In this document: piece after piece, positions 51,276 through 62,000 of the stretch | Layout of the letters: each line of letters starts with the position of its first letter | Position numbering within the stretch: the stretch's first letter is position 1 | Assembly: GCA_030141605.1 (NCBI GenBank) | Contig: JAQGDQ010000426.1 | Location: 40,001-102,000 of the forward strand | Direction: 5' to 3' | Length of the DNA: 62,000 nucleotides | Source of the DNA: Tubiluchus corallicola | Lineage: Eukaryota; Priapulida; Priapulimorpha; Priapulimorphida; Tubiluchidae | Made by a program: the position numbers and the translations under genes | The notes under the pieces: model-generated | Seen by the model: only the letters and a program-made list of their open reading frames with translations | What the model was told of the DNA's origin: nothing | The model's database searches: none

Positions 51276-52120
51276 TGTACCAAAACATCTTAGTGGATTA
51301 GAATAGGACGGGAGCAAAACTTTTTCTCTCCGACTGTCTTTTACCTCCAAGAATGGAACTTGCTTTTTTCACATTTTATCACAATTTCTTTTTAGTACTC
51401 ACTGCTTGGTTTCTTTTTAATTTTTGTCCATAGTAATAGTTCCTGGGAATTTTACCTATCGAACGACATCTTGGTCGTAAGTAGTTTTTCACATATCACA
51501 TGGAAAACAATCCTGCAATTGTCTAGAACTTTTTACCCTTTCAGTAAGCCCTCCTTATAGGAGGTAGCAAACTCTAATGGAATTACATCACTACCAGAAC
51601 GATGTATACCGGTTTCATTAATAATGTATCGCTAGCGTGCGTATTAAAAGTCCATCAATTGACCGAGCAACTTTACTAAGTAATAAATCAGTACAAGAAA
51701 CGAACTGATCTGAGATAGTTACGGTATTGCGATAAAACTTCACGTTTCCACTTATAAAGATTGTAACGAACATGTACAAGCACTATTAAAGTGAATTATT
51801 AGCGTTTGGTTTTTTCTTGCTTACTGTACGTACCAAAAAAGAATGCTGGTACTGCAAATGCTACAAATTCACATAAATAAACACGGTAAATTAATATTTA
51901 CTCTAGTCCTGTAAAGCAGTAGTACAGATGTAGCACTGAAACTCAGTAAGATGATACTGAAAAGTATTAAAACATCAAGTAGGTTAATCAAGTCCGTTGT
52001 AGTATACTTATCATTGTCGTAACTTAAGTTTATCATGATCATTTTCAGCATCATCGTCAACGTGAATTCGTGATTTTCACGTCCACATTAAGCTTTTATG
52101 TTGTCTTAGTTAAACTCACT

Positions 52121-52590
52121 CTTCAACCTAGCCACTGGGGGGGGGGCAAGTCAGGCCAACTCAGTGCCGGTCCCAAGCCCGGATAAATAGGGAGGGTTAG
52201 GGTCAGGAAGGGCATCCGCCTGTAAAAACTGCCCCTGGGGAAAGTCCACAAAGAAGTGGTCAGACCCGCTCTAATCTCTGGGCTGGAAGCAGCTTCTCTA
52301 AAGAAGACTGAAGAGAAGAAAATGTGTGTGGTGGAGATAAGGATGTTGAGATGAATGGTGGGAATAACAAGAAGAGATAGAATTAGAAATAATAATATCA
52401 GAGAAACAGCAAAAGTAGTGAAAGCCGCGCAAGATTGCGATGGTATGGATACCTGAAAAGAAGAGTCGGTGAAGATCATGTGGGAAGGGAAGACATAAAT
52501 GAAGAGATGGTGAACAACAGGAATGTGTGGAGAAGACTCATTCACAACGGCGACCCCGCATAGGGAAAAGCTGGGAAGAAGAAGAAGAAG
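52121..52590 (+). mobile_element. RTE-clade non-LTR retrotransposon, 5'-truncated, with target duplication
   Basis: GGTCCCAAGCCCGGATAAAT and GGTCAGGAAGGGCATCCG are hallmark words of RTE 3' regions. Downstream a frame reads VVEIRMLRWMVGITRRDRIR, then NNNIRETAKVVKAARLRWYG and VWRRLIHNGDPA before a stop, then a GAAGAAGAAG tail. The copy is flanked by TTAAACTCACT (52110-52120; 52591-52601, GTTAAACTCACT if one base more is counted). The target duplication and open frame point to a fairly recent insertion. Confidence 0.92.
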
Positions 52591-52601
52591 TTAAACTCAC
52601 T

Positions 52602-55153
52602 TCAACATCTTAGCCTATGTTAACAGCCCATTGTAGAATAACCAGTTTACAAACAATCTCCGTGTTTCAGTCATTTATAAGATAACCAACTCTGGCTCCA
52701 GAAGTCACGTGGATCGGTCAGAACGTTATAAATTTGTCATTAATAATTTGTGTATTATTTACTTAGCTTTCAAGACAAAGTCTTGAAATGAGTGCCAATT
52801 TATGCACATATTTTGATTGGAAAAACGTAGGGCTAATATAACTGGGTCATTTATGTCACGTTTTTAGTAATTAACAATGGGTTTTGTAAAGTTCCGTTCA
52901 CACATTAGATAGTTCAGTATGTCAACACTGACGCAAAATGTATGTGTTTATTTTGCTAAATTTGAGCACATACCAAGTCTCGCACCTAAATATTATGTAT
53001 CACCTACATGTACAGTATTAAATAAAGCTCATTTATTTGCTAAACGGTAGTTTGTGATAAGATTTCAGCTTGTAGGCTGACTTGCCAAACCAACGAGTCG
53101 TATGTTTACTTAGCTGAATTTTTGTGTACTTCATATATTGTTGTCTATTTGCAATTAAAACACAAGAGTACAAAAATCTGTACAATTTATCTGTAATAAT
53201 AATATCGTGCAGCTTCTGGTCGCTTCTTTATTTTGTTTAGCGACCTTTCCTTAGTTCAGCTATGAATCTCTGAATGCAGCCATCTTGCGGTGTCGTAACG
53301 TTTGTGTTATTGCATATTTCTGAGCATCCGGAATGCGTATGCGCTATGCGGATGCGGAATAGATAAAATGGGTTTATATTGTTTTCAATGCACTCGTTTA
53401 TCAGACCTGCGTTACGCGTTATTTTTTTCTGCGGCTATTTCCTATAGATTTTTTATACGCAGCCATTCCAGAGGTGGATAACGCATCCAGGATGTCTGGT
53501 AAACGCCACTTCGCAATGTCTACCGATCGCCGGACAAATCGCATCTTGACTCGTAAAATGCATTGCATTTCAATTGCGAATTAGCAGCAGCATTGTACCT
53601 GGATTGTTTTGGTCGTATTAGTAGTAACAGCAATGCTATTAGAAAAGCTACTCCCACACCGTATAGTTTATTGACACCGATACAGGAAAGCAGTATCTCT
53701 CCATTTAATACGCTTTATGGGTATTACTGCCTAAATTACATCACTAGACAACGTATATAGCGTTACATCAGTGTGTCAGAAAAATTTTTCTGTATTCCAG
53801 TTTATCGCTTGATTTTTCGACTAGCGAAACTTTTTCCAGTATTCGTTAATGTCCTTCGTGTGATCTGACAGATGTATATTACATGTTTGATACTCGTGGT
53901 AACTTGGTCAATGTATGGCGTAATGTAAATCATTAACAAGTCGACTAATACCTAATGTGATGTCATGAATAATGTAAAGGTAGAATAGATTGACAGTGGT
54001 GGAAAGAAATCCTTTTCAAGTGACGATGCCAATCTATATGAACTGATACAGTCATCTGTTCGTATATTTGGAAATGTTTACTTACAGGAAGTTACTAATG
54101 CTAACAGAATGGCGAATAGAAATGCTAACTCAAAGCCTGTCTGGCAACTGGAGGCTTGTGAAACTTAGTTTTGTGAAAAGTTTCCTCATTTTTTCTGATA
54201 TTTGCGTTGTAGGATGTTAACAATTTTGGTTTTTGATGCCTTTTATCTAATTCTGTATGAAATTAATAAAGAGGTCATTCTCATCGAGGTGGAGTCTCAC
54301 TTATTCCAAGCAATTAATGTCTGTATCCCAGTGAGTGTAATACAATGAAACTCAATGACCTCTTTTCAAACTTTATCAGCGCTGAAAGGGTTGTACCTAT
54401 AACAACACAAAATCTTTTTCATGATTCAAATTTTTAATTGCATTATTTCGATTTTTTGTTCAATTTTTGAAGTAAACACGAAAATTTTTATGCAACAGCT
54501 TAAACGGTTAGTTTTATTAACAAATTTATACGTATTATTCAATTTTGTGTATATTTCGCGTTCCTTCATACTTTTGTGTTGTAGAATTCTCGCATAATAA
54601 ACTAGTTTAATTTGACGACGTGTTTTCTGGTTTTCTCTACGAGCCTTCCAAGAACAACAAAACACGACAGCAACTCTAACACTGCGTGTCTTCTAAATCT
54701 AATAGCCAATAGCCAGTTATCTAGAAAGTGACCGAATGATTGACTTTTCAAGTTACTGAACTGAAAATGCAATGATGAAAATTACTGAGCATTTCCTATG
54801 ATGGATTGTCTTGACTAGAGCTTGCAGCAGCTGCCTCAATTATCACTAAATGTTATGCAAATATTTGAAAACCTGCAGAGAGGATGCTGTTACGCACGAG
54901 TAGATTATCATTACAAAATTGTAATTTAAATAACCCGCAGGTGCTTGCAATGACGCAATATTAATTTTCGAAAATGCAGACTTCATCTTCTGTGCATAAT
55001 TTTGGGGCCAGTAAGCCTATATGGGGTTACCAAAATAGCGAAACTTTCCTGTATGCCAACGTGGAAAGACTAATTTTTCCCCTTAGCTGAGGTTTTATTA
55101 AAAACGCAGAAGTGATTTATGTAAATCTCGAAGTACAGTTTAATGGTATAAGC
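52602..55153. other. intergenic stretch, no gene seen
   Basis: AT-rich, with no recognised domains. ATGCGTATGCGCTATGCGG near 53335 and further GCG-containing words to 53550 form a slightly GC-richer patch. Confidence 0.45.
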
Positions 55154-55462
55154 CAGTGGTTCCCAAAGTAGGGGTAAATTACCCCCAGGGGGTAATATGT
55201 TTTTTTGGGGGGGTAACGGGCACCCCTCTGAAAATTTTTAAAACTTCGCTCGGAATGCATTTTATGTAGTTTTCTTCTTGAAGAGACACAACAACACCTG
55301 GAAATTTATTTATGTCACGAGCAAACATTAATAATTTTGCTTGCTTGTGGCATATACGTGTGTTTACTTTTTGAGTTGGAGAAGTAGTACTAGGTGGGGG
55401 GTAATGGACACGACCGGGTTTCCCGATTTGGGTAACGGTCCGAGAAAGTTTGGAAACCACTG
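55154..55462. mobile_element. hAT MITE with perfect 8-bp target duplication
   Basis: A 309-bp element with ends CAGTGGTTCCCAAAGT and GTTTGGAAACCACTG, flanked by GTATAAGC at 55146-55153 and 55463-55470. The CAGTGGTTCCCAAA terminus is a well-known hAT end. The interior contains runs such as GGGGGTAATATG but no transposase. Confidence 0.95.
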
Positions 55463-55470
55463 GTATAAGC

Positions 55471-56485
55471 TGTGCAAAACTAAATGCGGAAAGCAGTCAG
55501 CAAGTAAAATAAGGCACAAAAAACGAACAAAACAACTATAGGAAAGTAAGATAAAATGAAGACAACGACAGAAAGAATAACAAATGTAGAAAAAGAAAGC
55601 TCAGTTAGTCCAGAAAAAGTAAAAATTCGAGGTAGGATGGACTTGACACGAAATGGATGAAATAGCAGCAGCAATTGCCAGTTGACAATACAATCGTGCA
55701 TAAAAATAAATGAATGAATAGATGGGCGTAGAAATAAACAAATAATATGTGACTGTGACATTCGCTGGGTGAAAAGTGGGAGCTTCCAAAGGAGATGACA
55801 TTTTTGTCATCCCAGCAGAGGATTCCGATGAAATAATTAAACACTGTAAAAGGTTAAAAGTGTCACTTGGGTCCAATGTTATTTTTTACATTTTAAAACA
55901 AGTCAATTTTTCAATGCTTGCGGACGAGGAAACACTCGCACGACATCATGGGATATGCTGAAGCCTTCCCAAAAGAAAGGTGCACTTGGCATATGACAGA
56001 GCGATAGAATTTTTTACACATTTCGACATACTGCACCCGAAATCAGAACTCGTGCAGAGGCAAGGCCTTTTAATCTAGATGTTTGTGGCGTGACTGAATT
56101 CTAGTTCATTGTCAAGCATATTCTTCCAGATGAGACACTGAGGCAGTAGAGGAATCAGCAATTATGCATCCTCCTCCTACGAAGTAAACAGTCAGTTAAC
56201 AAATGACACCCTCTGGAGCGAGTATCGAACCTAGGCAGCCACACGCCACTCACATAGCCCAAACAATGTACCACGTGATTATATATGCTGACATTACTTG
56301 CGTTAAAGTTTGTATAAGGCTTTTGGTACGGTGAAAATTAAAAAAAACAACCTCAGATGCTCAACACCGAAAACTTCTGTGCTCATTCTCATCTAGAACC
56401 TTAGCATTCTACACAAAGACGCAGACTTAAAGTTATGAATTTCTGCAATCGAGGGCGCCACGTCCGCATCCCTGGAAAAACCAAC
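55471..56485. other. intergenic stretch upstream of ECHDC3
   Basis: No gene is recognised. Overlapping AT-rich ORFs at 55480-55961 show no family resemblance. Confidence 0.4.
56205..56290 (-). repeat. tRNA-like fragment, probable SINE remnant
   Basis: On the minus strand TAGGTTCGATACTCGCTCC is a B-box region and GTGGTACATTGTTTGGGC lies upstream. No complete cloverleaf is found. Confidence 0.3.
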
Positions 56486-56581
56486 ATGTCTGCGCTCAGC
56501 GTGAAATTACTGAATTGTCGCTTGTTCCTGAATGACTGCAGAAATATTAAATTTTGGAACCCTAGCTGCGTGAAAAATAAA
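56486..56581 (+). CDS. ECHDC3: ECHDC3 first-exon candidate (weak)
   Basis: An ATG at 56486 opens a 32-codon frame beginning MSALSVKLLNCRLFLNDC and ending in basic residues, which would suit a mitochondrial presequence. A GT at 56582 (AAA|GTGCGA) or at 56570 (TGC|GTGAAA) would join it in phase 0 to the exon at 57162, giving ...K|VTVLGVRQLSSS. Neither donor is strong, and the true first exon could be elsewhere. Confidence 0.3.
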
Positions 56582-56969
56582 GTGCGATTTTCATTAGTAG
56601 ACCTGTTTTAGTATGCATAACTGTGCTGTAGTATTCAGGTGTTGACCGACTCACAATTGATTTGTTGTTCATCTAAACTTCGTATTGTCGGTTTTGGCTA
56701 GTACTATAGCATTCATTCTAAGGTGTATAACTCGTGTGAGAGATGTGTTAAGTTACATATTGTATTTTTACAAAACAAGCCGTTCATTTTGCGATCCTGG
56801 TTATACATACAAGACTATACATATAATTATTAGTATTAAAAATATCCACTGTTTTCAATATGTAGGGTAAAATTCAGTTACAATTCTTACAGCATTATAA
56901 TAGCTAAAAATATAAAAAACCGTGCACCTTAAAATGTAGTATATTAGGAACTAGCTTTCAAATTTTTTA

Positions 56970-57055
56970 CAATTAACCTGAGAAGGGTAGCTGACTTGAT
57001 GACCAATTGGTCTTTTGCTACCCTTTTTCCTGCACCCCCCCCCCCCAACTCTTTC
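56970..57055 (+). repeat. LINE-type 3' stem-loop fragment
   Basis: AAGGGTAGC and GCTACCCTT form a hairpin like the one at 7396-7440, followed by a C run. It is a short relic about 100 bp before an ECHDC3 exon. Confidence 0.4.
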
Positions 57056-57161
57056 CTTTATGCATAATTTTTCCTGTTTAATTAATAACTATAGCAATAA
57101 TAGTCTATTTGTGTCATTTCATATTACTGATTTAGCTTAAACATTGCATCCTTTTGCATAG

Positions 57162-57298
57162 GTTACTGTTCTTGGAGTTCGGCAATTATCCTCTTCACTG
57201 ATTTTAAACCAGAAATCTCAGGAAGCAGAAGAGCAACTGACCGTTACTACGGAAAATGATGGTATTCGTCGAATTCTACTGAATAACTCCAAGAAAAG
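57162..57298 (+). CDS. ECHDC3: ECHDC3 exon (end of presequence and first beta strands)
   Basis: A 137-nt exon with acceptor TTTTGCATAG and donor AAAAG|GTACGT. It encodes VTVLGVRQLSSSLILNQK, presequence-like (RQLSSS), then TENDGIRRILLNNSKKR, matching the DGIR-I-LNNPKKRN start of the crotonase fold in ECHDC3. It ends in phase 2; the Arg codon is completed by the next exon. This protein family is mitochondrial and crotonase-like, with no firmly established reaction. Confidence 0.88.
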
Positions 57299-57633
57299 GT
57301 ACGTAGAGAGCAAGACAGTAGATAATAAAATAATATCACTTTGAACTTTCTGAACTATTATTCTTACCAGTAAGGAAACCCATATCTGCCATTAAGCTAA
57401 AATGATGCCGGTTGAGAGATTTCATACACTTTTAGCTGTTATCAATGTCATGCGATATTACAGGTATATATGTATCCAGTTTTTTCTGTAAAACGACAGA
57501 TTATTTAGGTTTTTAGTGGCTTGAGTTGGACTATTTTTTATTTGGTTTACCATCATTTCAGTATTCACTTATCCAATTTTTATTATTATTTATATTTTAC
57601 TGAATTGTGAAAACTAAGTAATCATTTTTTTAG

Positions 57634-57769
57634 AAATGCACTGTCATTATGCCTCCTGGAATCCCTGCACAGTGATTTATTGCATAATAATAGTAATACC
57701 GAACTTCGAGCAGTTATTATTGCAGCTCGGGGACCAGTGTTTTCATCAGGACATGATTTGAAAGAGCTG
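57634..57769 (+). CDS. ECHDC3: ECHDC3 exon (first oxyanion-hole segment)
   Basis: A 136-nt exon with acceptor ATTTTTTTAG and donor CTG|GTAAGT. It encodes NALSLCLLESLHSDLLHNN, then ELRAVIIAARGPVFSSGHDL and KEL. SSGHDL is the crotonase segment whose backbone NH helps form the oxyanion hole. It ends in phase 0. The match to vertebrate ECHDC3 (RNTLSLAML, GPVFSSGHDLKEL) is strong. Confidence 0.95.
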
Positions 57770-58858
57770 GTAAGTAGATTCATGTACTACATCGTCTTTT
57801 CTAAGAGCGTTTGCTATATTGTGCTTATGATGATGGTCAGTGTGAACTGAGCATAGTGAATTGCAGTAACAGTTCATTTCCCGACAATAGTTAGAGGTAT
57901 GAATAACAACATTGCATTAAGTTTACAAAAAGTTCTCCTTTCATGGAAATATTTGCTCGAACAAAAAGGAAATGTATCTCATTACTTGGCTTCATTTGCA
58001 GAAGCCCACAGATCTGTGATTGCTCTTTTTGTAACATTTTCATGTTAAGTCATGCTGCACTTCTGAAAGCTTGACTGCCTAGAAACCAGCAATGTTGTTT
58101 TTGTTTTTCCAACCAGGCTGGCATCACGTAACGGGAAGCGCTCCCGGGGACGGCTAGATTCCAGCGTGCAACATGCCGAATTGTATTAAAAATCTACAAT
58201 GAATAGATATTTGGAAAGAACTGGAGCAAAACGATTTTATTGCTTATGAGCTGCATATCGATTTTTTATTCTTTTCCTGTATTGCCTACAGGGTTTGATA
58301 AGGCACAAATATGGTACTGAATCTACTGAAACTATTGTGGCAATTGTGGCTGTGCTTGCAAGCGTGATTTTATCCATATGTATGAGAATTGTTATTTATA
58401 TAATCTGAATCTATATAAGGCAAAAATTGTTTACAAAATTCGCATTCTTTGAGCCTGTATGTCCTGCCTTTATATCATCATTATAAACTCAAATCGATCC
58501 GAACATCTATGACATGCATTTAGTAAGACATGTAAACTACTACAATTGTTATTTCAAAACTTAAATACCTTTTCATGTTGCTAAATACACTTAAGATATT
58601 TGTACCGTCATAAAAATCCTGTTTTGTTGTAATAATTCAAGCTATGGTTATTATTATTTCAATAGTTTTGATGCTTCTTTAAATTGTGAGTGATAAAGAT
58701 TAAAAATTAAGCAAATGCCAGTCACACCGAATGATGGCAGTTCTGCAGGGCAAAGACTTTCTAATCTGCACTATCATTGTCTGATGTTATGAACCAACTG
58801 AATTCACTTTACCGAATAAGTTATTTTTTTGCTTTAAAAGCTTTTTTGTTCTTCTTAG
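57770..58858. other. ECHDC3 intron, no feature seen
   Basis: A 1.1-kb AT-rich intron with no recognised repeat or RNA gene. Confidence 0.5.
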
Positions 58859-59049
58859 ACTTCTGAGACAGGAAGAGAGTATCATCAGAAGGTCTTCAAC
58901 AAATGTTCTGAAGTGATGCTGACAATACAGCATCTTCCTGTGCCAGTCATTGCTGAAGTTCGCGGTCTAGCTACTGCTGCCGGTTGTCAACTTGTTGCAA
59001 GTTGTGATATAGCTGTAGCGTCTGAGAATGCTAGATTTGCCACACCAGG
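58859..59049 (+). CDS. ECHDC3: ECHDC3 exon (second oxyanion-hole segment, active-site region)
   Basis: A 191-nt exon with acceptor TTGTTCTTCTTAG and donor CCAGG|GTGGGT. It encodes [40 protein letters not shown] and [17 protein letters not shown]. At the places where enoyl-CoA hydratase has its two catalytic Glu residues (GGGCEL and F-QPE) this protein has Gln (AAGCQL) and Gly (FATPG), as ECHDC3 proteins do. Classic hydratase activity is therefore not expected. The exon ends in phase 2. Confidence 0.96.
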
Positions 59050-59199
59050 GTGGGTATTTTGTAAATAATCTTCCATGATGCCTGTATATCATTTTTGTGG
59101 TTAAAGGTTTTATTCAAAGATATCTTGTGCGCAGTGATTTTTCATTGTTTTTGCTCATGAAACAATGTTCCTGTAATGACTGTTTTTTATCTGCTTGTA

Positions 59200-59997
59200 C
59201 AGTAGGCGCCGCTTAACAGACTCATGGTTAACAGACTCAATTGCTTAACTATTCAAATATACATAAAAACTATCGGTAATTGACTGAAATAACTCCATAT
59301 AATTGACTCAATTTTTTTCCTTCACATACTTATAATAAGATATTTGTGTGTGCCAAAAAGAGCCTTTCCTACTTTTATGTCATCTTTACTTCCCTTTTGT
59401 GCATTATATATAAAGAAACAATCATGTTAAGTACCGTTTTGTTTGTAAACAGGTACGTTAACAACGCTAGCGTAGCGGTTTTGCTTTGAATCTGTTACCT
59501 ACTCTCCCACTGTTACCCAAAGAATTTCTGGAAGCTAAACATCTAATCACTTGACTAGCGTAAACAAGAGTAAACATCGTACAGCAAATAAGAGCAATGT
59601 AAGTGAGCAATGTGATTCAGAACTGTTTTAGTCATACACAACAACAGATTTTCAATGTTTTTATAATTACGAGAACTTTGTAGGCCAACTTTTTTGCGAG
59701 AAATTGAAGCAGCAAATAAACACTTAGAAAAGTCTGTGATTTGGAAAAGTATACTAACTTATTGCTAATTCACTTATTTAAATTAATATTTTAAAATATT
59801 TTTGCCAATTTTTAACTGCACAAATAAATTTAGGGATTAGTTCATTTCTAAAATTCATTAAAAACCGTTGCAGTTGCAGTAAGCTGGTGACTCATACTCT
59901 TATACCAGTAATACTACACCCATCTGTTAATAAGTTCAGTCGGTTAATTGGGTCAAAACACGTCGGTCCCAAAGTGAGTCATAAGTGGCGCCTACTG
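59200..59997. mobile_element. TA-flanked element, pogo/Tigger-like MITE, in an ECHDC3 intron
   Basis: It starts CAGTAGGCGCCGCTTAACAG and ends AGTGGCGCCTACTG, with TA directly outside both ends (59198-59199 and 59998-59999). The left end contains two copies of TTAACAGACTCA. CAG termini and TA targets are typical of pogo-group Tc1/mariner elements. There is no transposase frame in its 798 bp. Confidence 0.85.
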
Positions 59998-60002
59998 TAT
60001 AA

Positions 60003-60080
60003 CATACTATATATATATATATATATAGTATGTTTTCTATATATATATATATATAGTATGTTATACAGTATATGTATATA
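60003..60080. repeat. palindromic TA array
   Basis: AACATACTATATATA, a TA run, ATAGTATGTT, another TA run, and ATAGTATGTTATACAG form nested inverted repeats, so the whole segment can fold on itself. It begins directly after the pogo-like element's target TA. Confidence 0.9.
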
Positions 60081-60439
60081 TGGTAGTGGTTGCTAGATTT
60101 AGTAAAGCCCTGAATCTAGCTTATTAGTGAACCTCAGTTGGAGTGAACAACAGAAAACTTTTTCGTGATTCTGAAAGCGGAACTGACGTTATTCTACCGT
60201 CGCGATGATCGTAGATTAGAATCATGTGCACTTTGGAATGTTGAGTGCATTTTACAATCACGAGTTTCTGTTTGTTTTTTTCTCACTGTTAAGGAAACAA
60301 TTTGATAATATGCATTTTTGTTATGTAGTTGTGCCATAATTAATGTTTTTTAGACTTAGACTTGGCAGAAAGTGGTAGTATCTTAGGGAGGTGCTGCCAT
60401 CTTTTGGTAGTTTGCCTGTAAAAAAAATTTACCTATTTG

Positions 60440-60632
60440 TAGCGCAATTAAATTACACCTGAAAGGCTCACAGTGAAAGCATCTTTATCACAACATGCTA
60501 TGATTCTGACTGTGACCGTAGTGACGCCATGTCGAATCAGAATTGTTTGCTGTTAGGTTGTAACAGAAACATTCTAATGTAACGCAATTAAATTACACGT
60601 GAAAGGCTTGTAGTGAAAGCATCTTTATCGCA
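60440..60632. repeat. short direct duplication in an ECHDC3 intron
   Basis: CGCAATTAAATTACACCTG and AAAGGCTCACAGTGAAAGC at 60443-60492 recur as CGCAATTAAATTACACGTG and AAAGGCTTGTAGTGAAAGC at 60582-60631, a spacing of about 138 bp. Confidence 0.8.
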
Positions 60633-60833
60633 CATTTTTAGGCACTCTTGTATGCATGATTAAAAGAAATTTAACCTGAGTGATTAGTTGGAATGTTTTT
60701 TATGACTTTTTAATGTTGTATCTGCATTTTAATTCTAAAATCCTTTGAAACTTTGACTTTAATGATTGTCACATATTAAGCTTTTCTGTTTTGGCCTCTA
60801 TTGTTTCTCTTGCTATAAGTTTTTTCGTTTCAG

Positions 60834-60972
60834 TGTAAATATTGGTCTTTTCTGTTCCACTCCAGCCGTGGCATTATCTAGAGCAGTTCCAAACAAGATC
60901 GCAATGGAGATGCTGTTCACGGGAGAACCGATAAGTGCAGAGAGGGCTCTGCTTCACGGACTAGTCAGCAAG
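60834..60972 (+). CDS. ECHDC3: ECHDC3 exon (last one in the window)
   Basis: A 139-nt exon with acceptor TTTTTTCGTTTCAG and donor AGCAAG|GTAATT. It encodes [40 protein letters not shown] and HGLVSK, nearly word for word the ECHDC3 family sequence. It ends in phase 0. The remaining C-terminal part, about 75-80 residues in vertebrate ECHDC3, is not found up to base 62000 and should lie to the right. Confidence 0.96.
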
Positions 60973-61198
60973 GTAATTCTCATTTCTGAAACTTTGCAGG
61001 CCTATATCTGTTTGCTGTTGGTGTTAAATAACTTGAAGGAGTTTCAAAGGTAAAATAGTTTGCATTGCTTTTTTGATTTTTTCTTTTCAGTTGTACAAAA
61101 ACAGGTAAATATGCATGAGTCAATTAACACAGACTCTTTCTGCATTAAAGAATCTTTATTTCTGTCCTTCAAATGTAGCGCATTGCGGTTTATGCTTC

Positions 61199-61723
61199 CA
61201 GTGGCAGTTTGTGTATAGATACTGTGGTACTGCAGCACCCCCTGTTTTCTTCACTCATTATTATCGATAATATTCAATATAATAAGTCTTTTTTCTTTAG
61301 TTGTTTTTTATACTTGTGCGGAACCGGTGCACGTGAGGGAAGTATAATTTGCTTCACAGTCCAAGCAACTTGATGTTTGGCCATTGTGCGCATGTGGCCA
61401 TGCTCACATGTCTGAGATAAGACGCTGTACTTTTGGTAGAAAGAGTACTGTCGCTCACTGCAGTACGTGTTGTCAGTTGTCACATGTTTAAAAGCCGTGT
61501 ACCGGCATTTTCCTGAACTGCGACAATTTATGCTAATCGTAAAAAAAATATTTTTTTCAAGGTTTTGTCAAGTTTATGTATAAATTAGTTTGTTTGTTTA
61601 AAATTACAATTACAACATTAAAATTACATAATGTTTGTTTCGTTTTACACAGTATTAAAACAATGGCTAAAAAAACTTAATTTTGCAGCACCCCTTTATA
61701 ATTTTAGCCTTGTACCGCCACTG
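61199..61723 (+). mobile_element. hAT-like element (CAGTGGCGG family), uninterrupted
   Basis: A 525-bp element starting CAGTGGCAGTTTGTG and ending TACCGCCACTG, flanked by GCTTC at 61194-61198 and 61724-61728. The interior is similar to 18829-19340 (ATTATCGATAATATTCAATA, GTGCGGAACC, GTGAGGGAAGTATAATTTGC). It has no coding capacity. It lies in the ECHDC3 intron after the 60972 donor. Confidence 0.8.
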
Positions 61724-62000
61724 GCTTCTTCAACATCTCTGATTTGTGGTCTGGGTTGTTCTGCATCTTTATTTGGGTGAATTCCAAAGAATATACAAAT
61801 GTGGAATAGATTAAAACTGATTACATGTGTGCTTACATTAGCCGTTCCAACGGCCAAAGGTTTATAAAATACGTTTTCACTTGTATCTATAGATCTCCAC
61901 ACGTCTATCACACGTATTACATCTCTATTGCCCAGCTTAAAATTGTACAGTTTTTTATTGTATTAAGATTTGAACATGTCACTCAAAACCTCACTGTGAG
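61724..62000. other. ECHDC3 intron, right edge
   Basis: No exon or repeat is recognised in the last 277 bp. Confidence 0.5.

Noticed and set aside
52123-52545. 140-codon minus-strand ORF as a membrane protein
   Set aside because: It is the antisense of the RTE retrotransposon, whose plus-strand frame shows the true reverse transcriptase tail.
56685-56870. ORF before ECHDC3 as its first exon
   Set aside because: It starts without ATG, has no donor in a suitable phase, and its sequence does not resemble a presequence followed by ECHDC3.
61085-61110. TTTTCAG and following AG|GTAAAT as a micro-exon of ECHDC3
   Set aside because: The 14-nt piece would break the frame after the phase-0 exon at 60972 and has no match to the family.

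Overview
This is a eukaryotic, animal window: AT-rich, intron-bearing and crowded with simple-sequence DNA and transposon relics. It holds parts of two protein-coding genes.

The first gene is a complete hedgehog (hh) gene on the minus strand. Its three coding exons are at 41997-41689, 9563-9302 and 4403-3727. Every splice site is canonical, and the two intron positions and phases match those known for hedgehog genes. They join to a 415-residue preproprotein with a signal peptide, the CGPGRG palmitoylation start, all Zn and Ca ligands, the Gly-Cys-Phe self-cleavage site and a Hint/Hog domain. Intron 1 is about 32.1 kb and intron 2 about 4.9 kb, so most of the window is hh intron.

The second gene is the 5' and middle part of ECHDC3 (mitochondrial crotonase-fold protein) on the plus strand. 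Four exons between 57162 and 60972 are supported, plus one weak first-exon candidate. The C-terminal part lies beyond the right edge. The two genes are divergent and share about 14.5 kb of intergenic DNA.

The hh residues EEGTGADR before the first intron and SVKSES at the second junction look protostome-like. With the long introns and heavy microsatellite load this suggests an arthropod or another protostome, but the species cannot be named from the sequence.

Layout: 1-3726 is hh 3' flank (41-bp satellite, a MITE). 3727-9563 is hh exons 3 and 2 with intron 2 (a GATA-motif hexanucleotide array, an ACTT/CACT array, LINE and hAT pieces). 9564-41688 is intron 1 (LINE 3' ends, an RTE-like fragment, MITEs, a nested hAT pair, a 205-bp composite satellite, three larger minisatellites, a 0.5-kb inverted repeat). 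41689-42430 is hh exon 1 and its leader, with a perfect 10-bp hairpin just before the ATG. 42430-56480 is intergenic (a tandem duplication with a datable insertion, 0.85 kb of ACT trinucleotide, an RTE insertion with target-site duplication, a hAT MITE with target-site duplication). 56480-62000 is ECHDC3 with a TA-flanked element and a hAT element in its introns.

I found no prokaryotic operon, CRISPR array, rRNA gene or convincing intact tRNA gene. The most distinctive structures are a hAT-type non-autonomous family that carries its own CT microsatellite (one copy nested in another hAT-like element, each insertion with a perfect 8-bp target duplication), the composite satellite that matches a single copy 12 kb away, and the motif-dense microsatellites inside hh introns.
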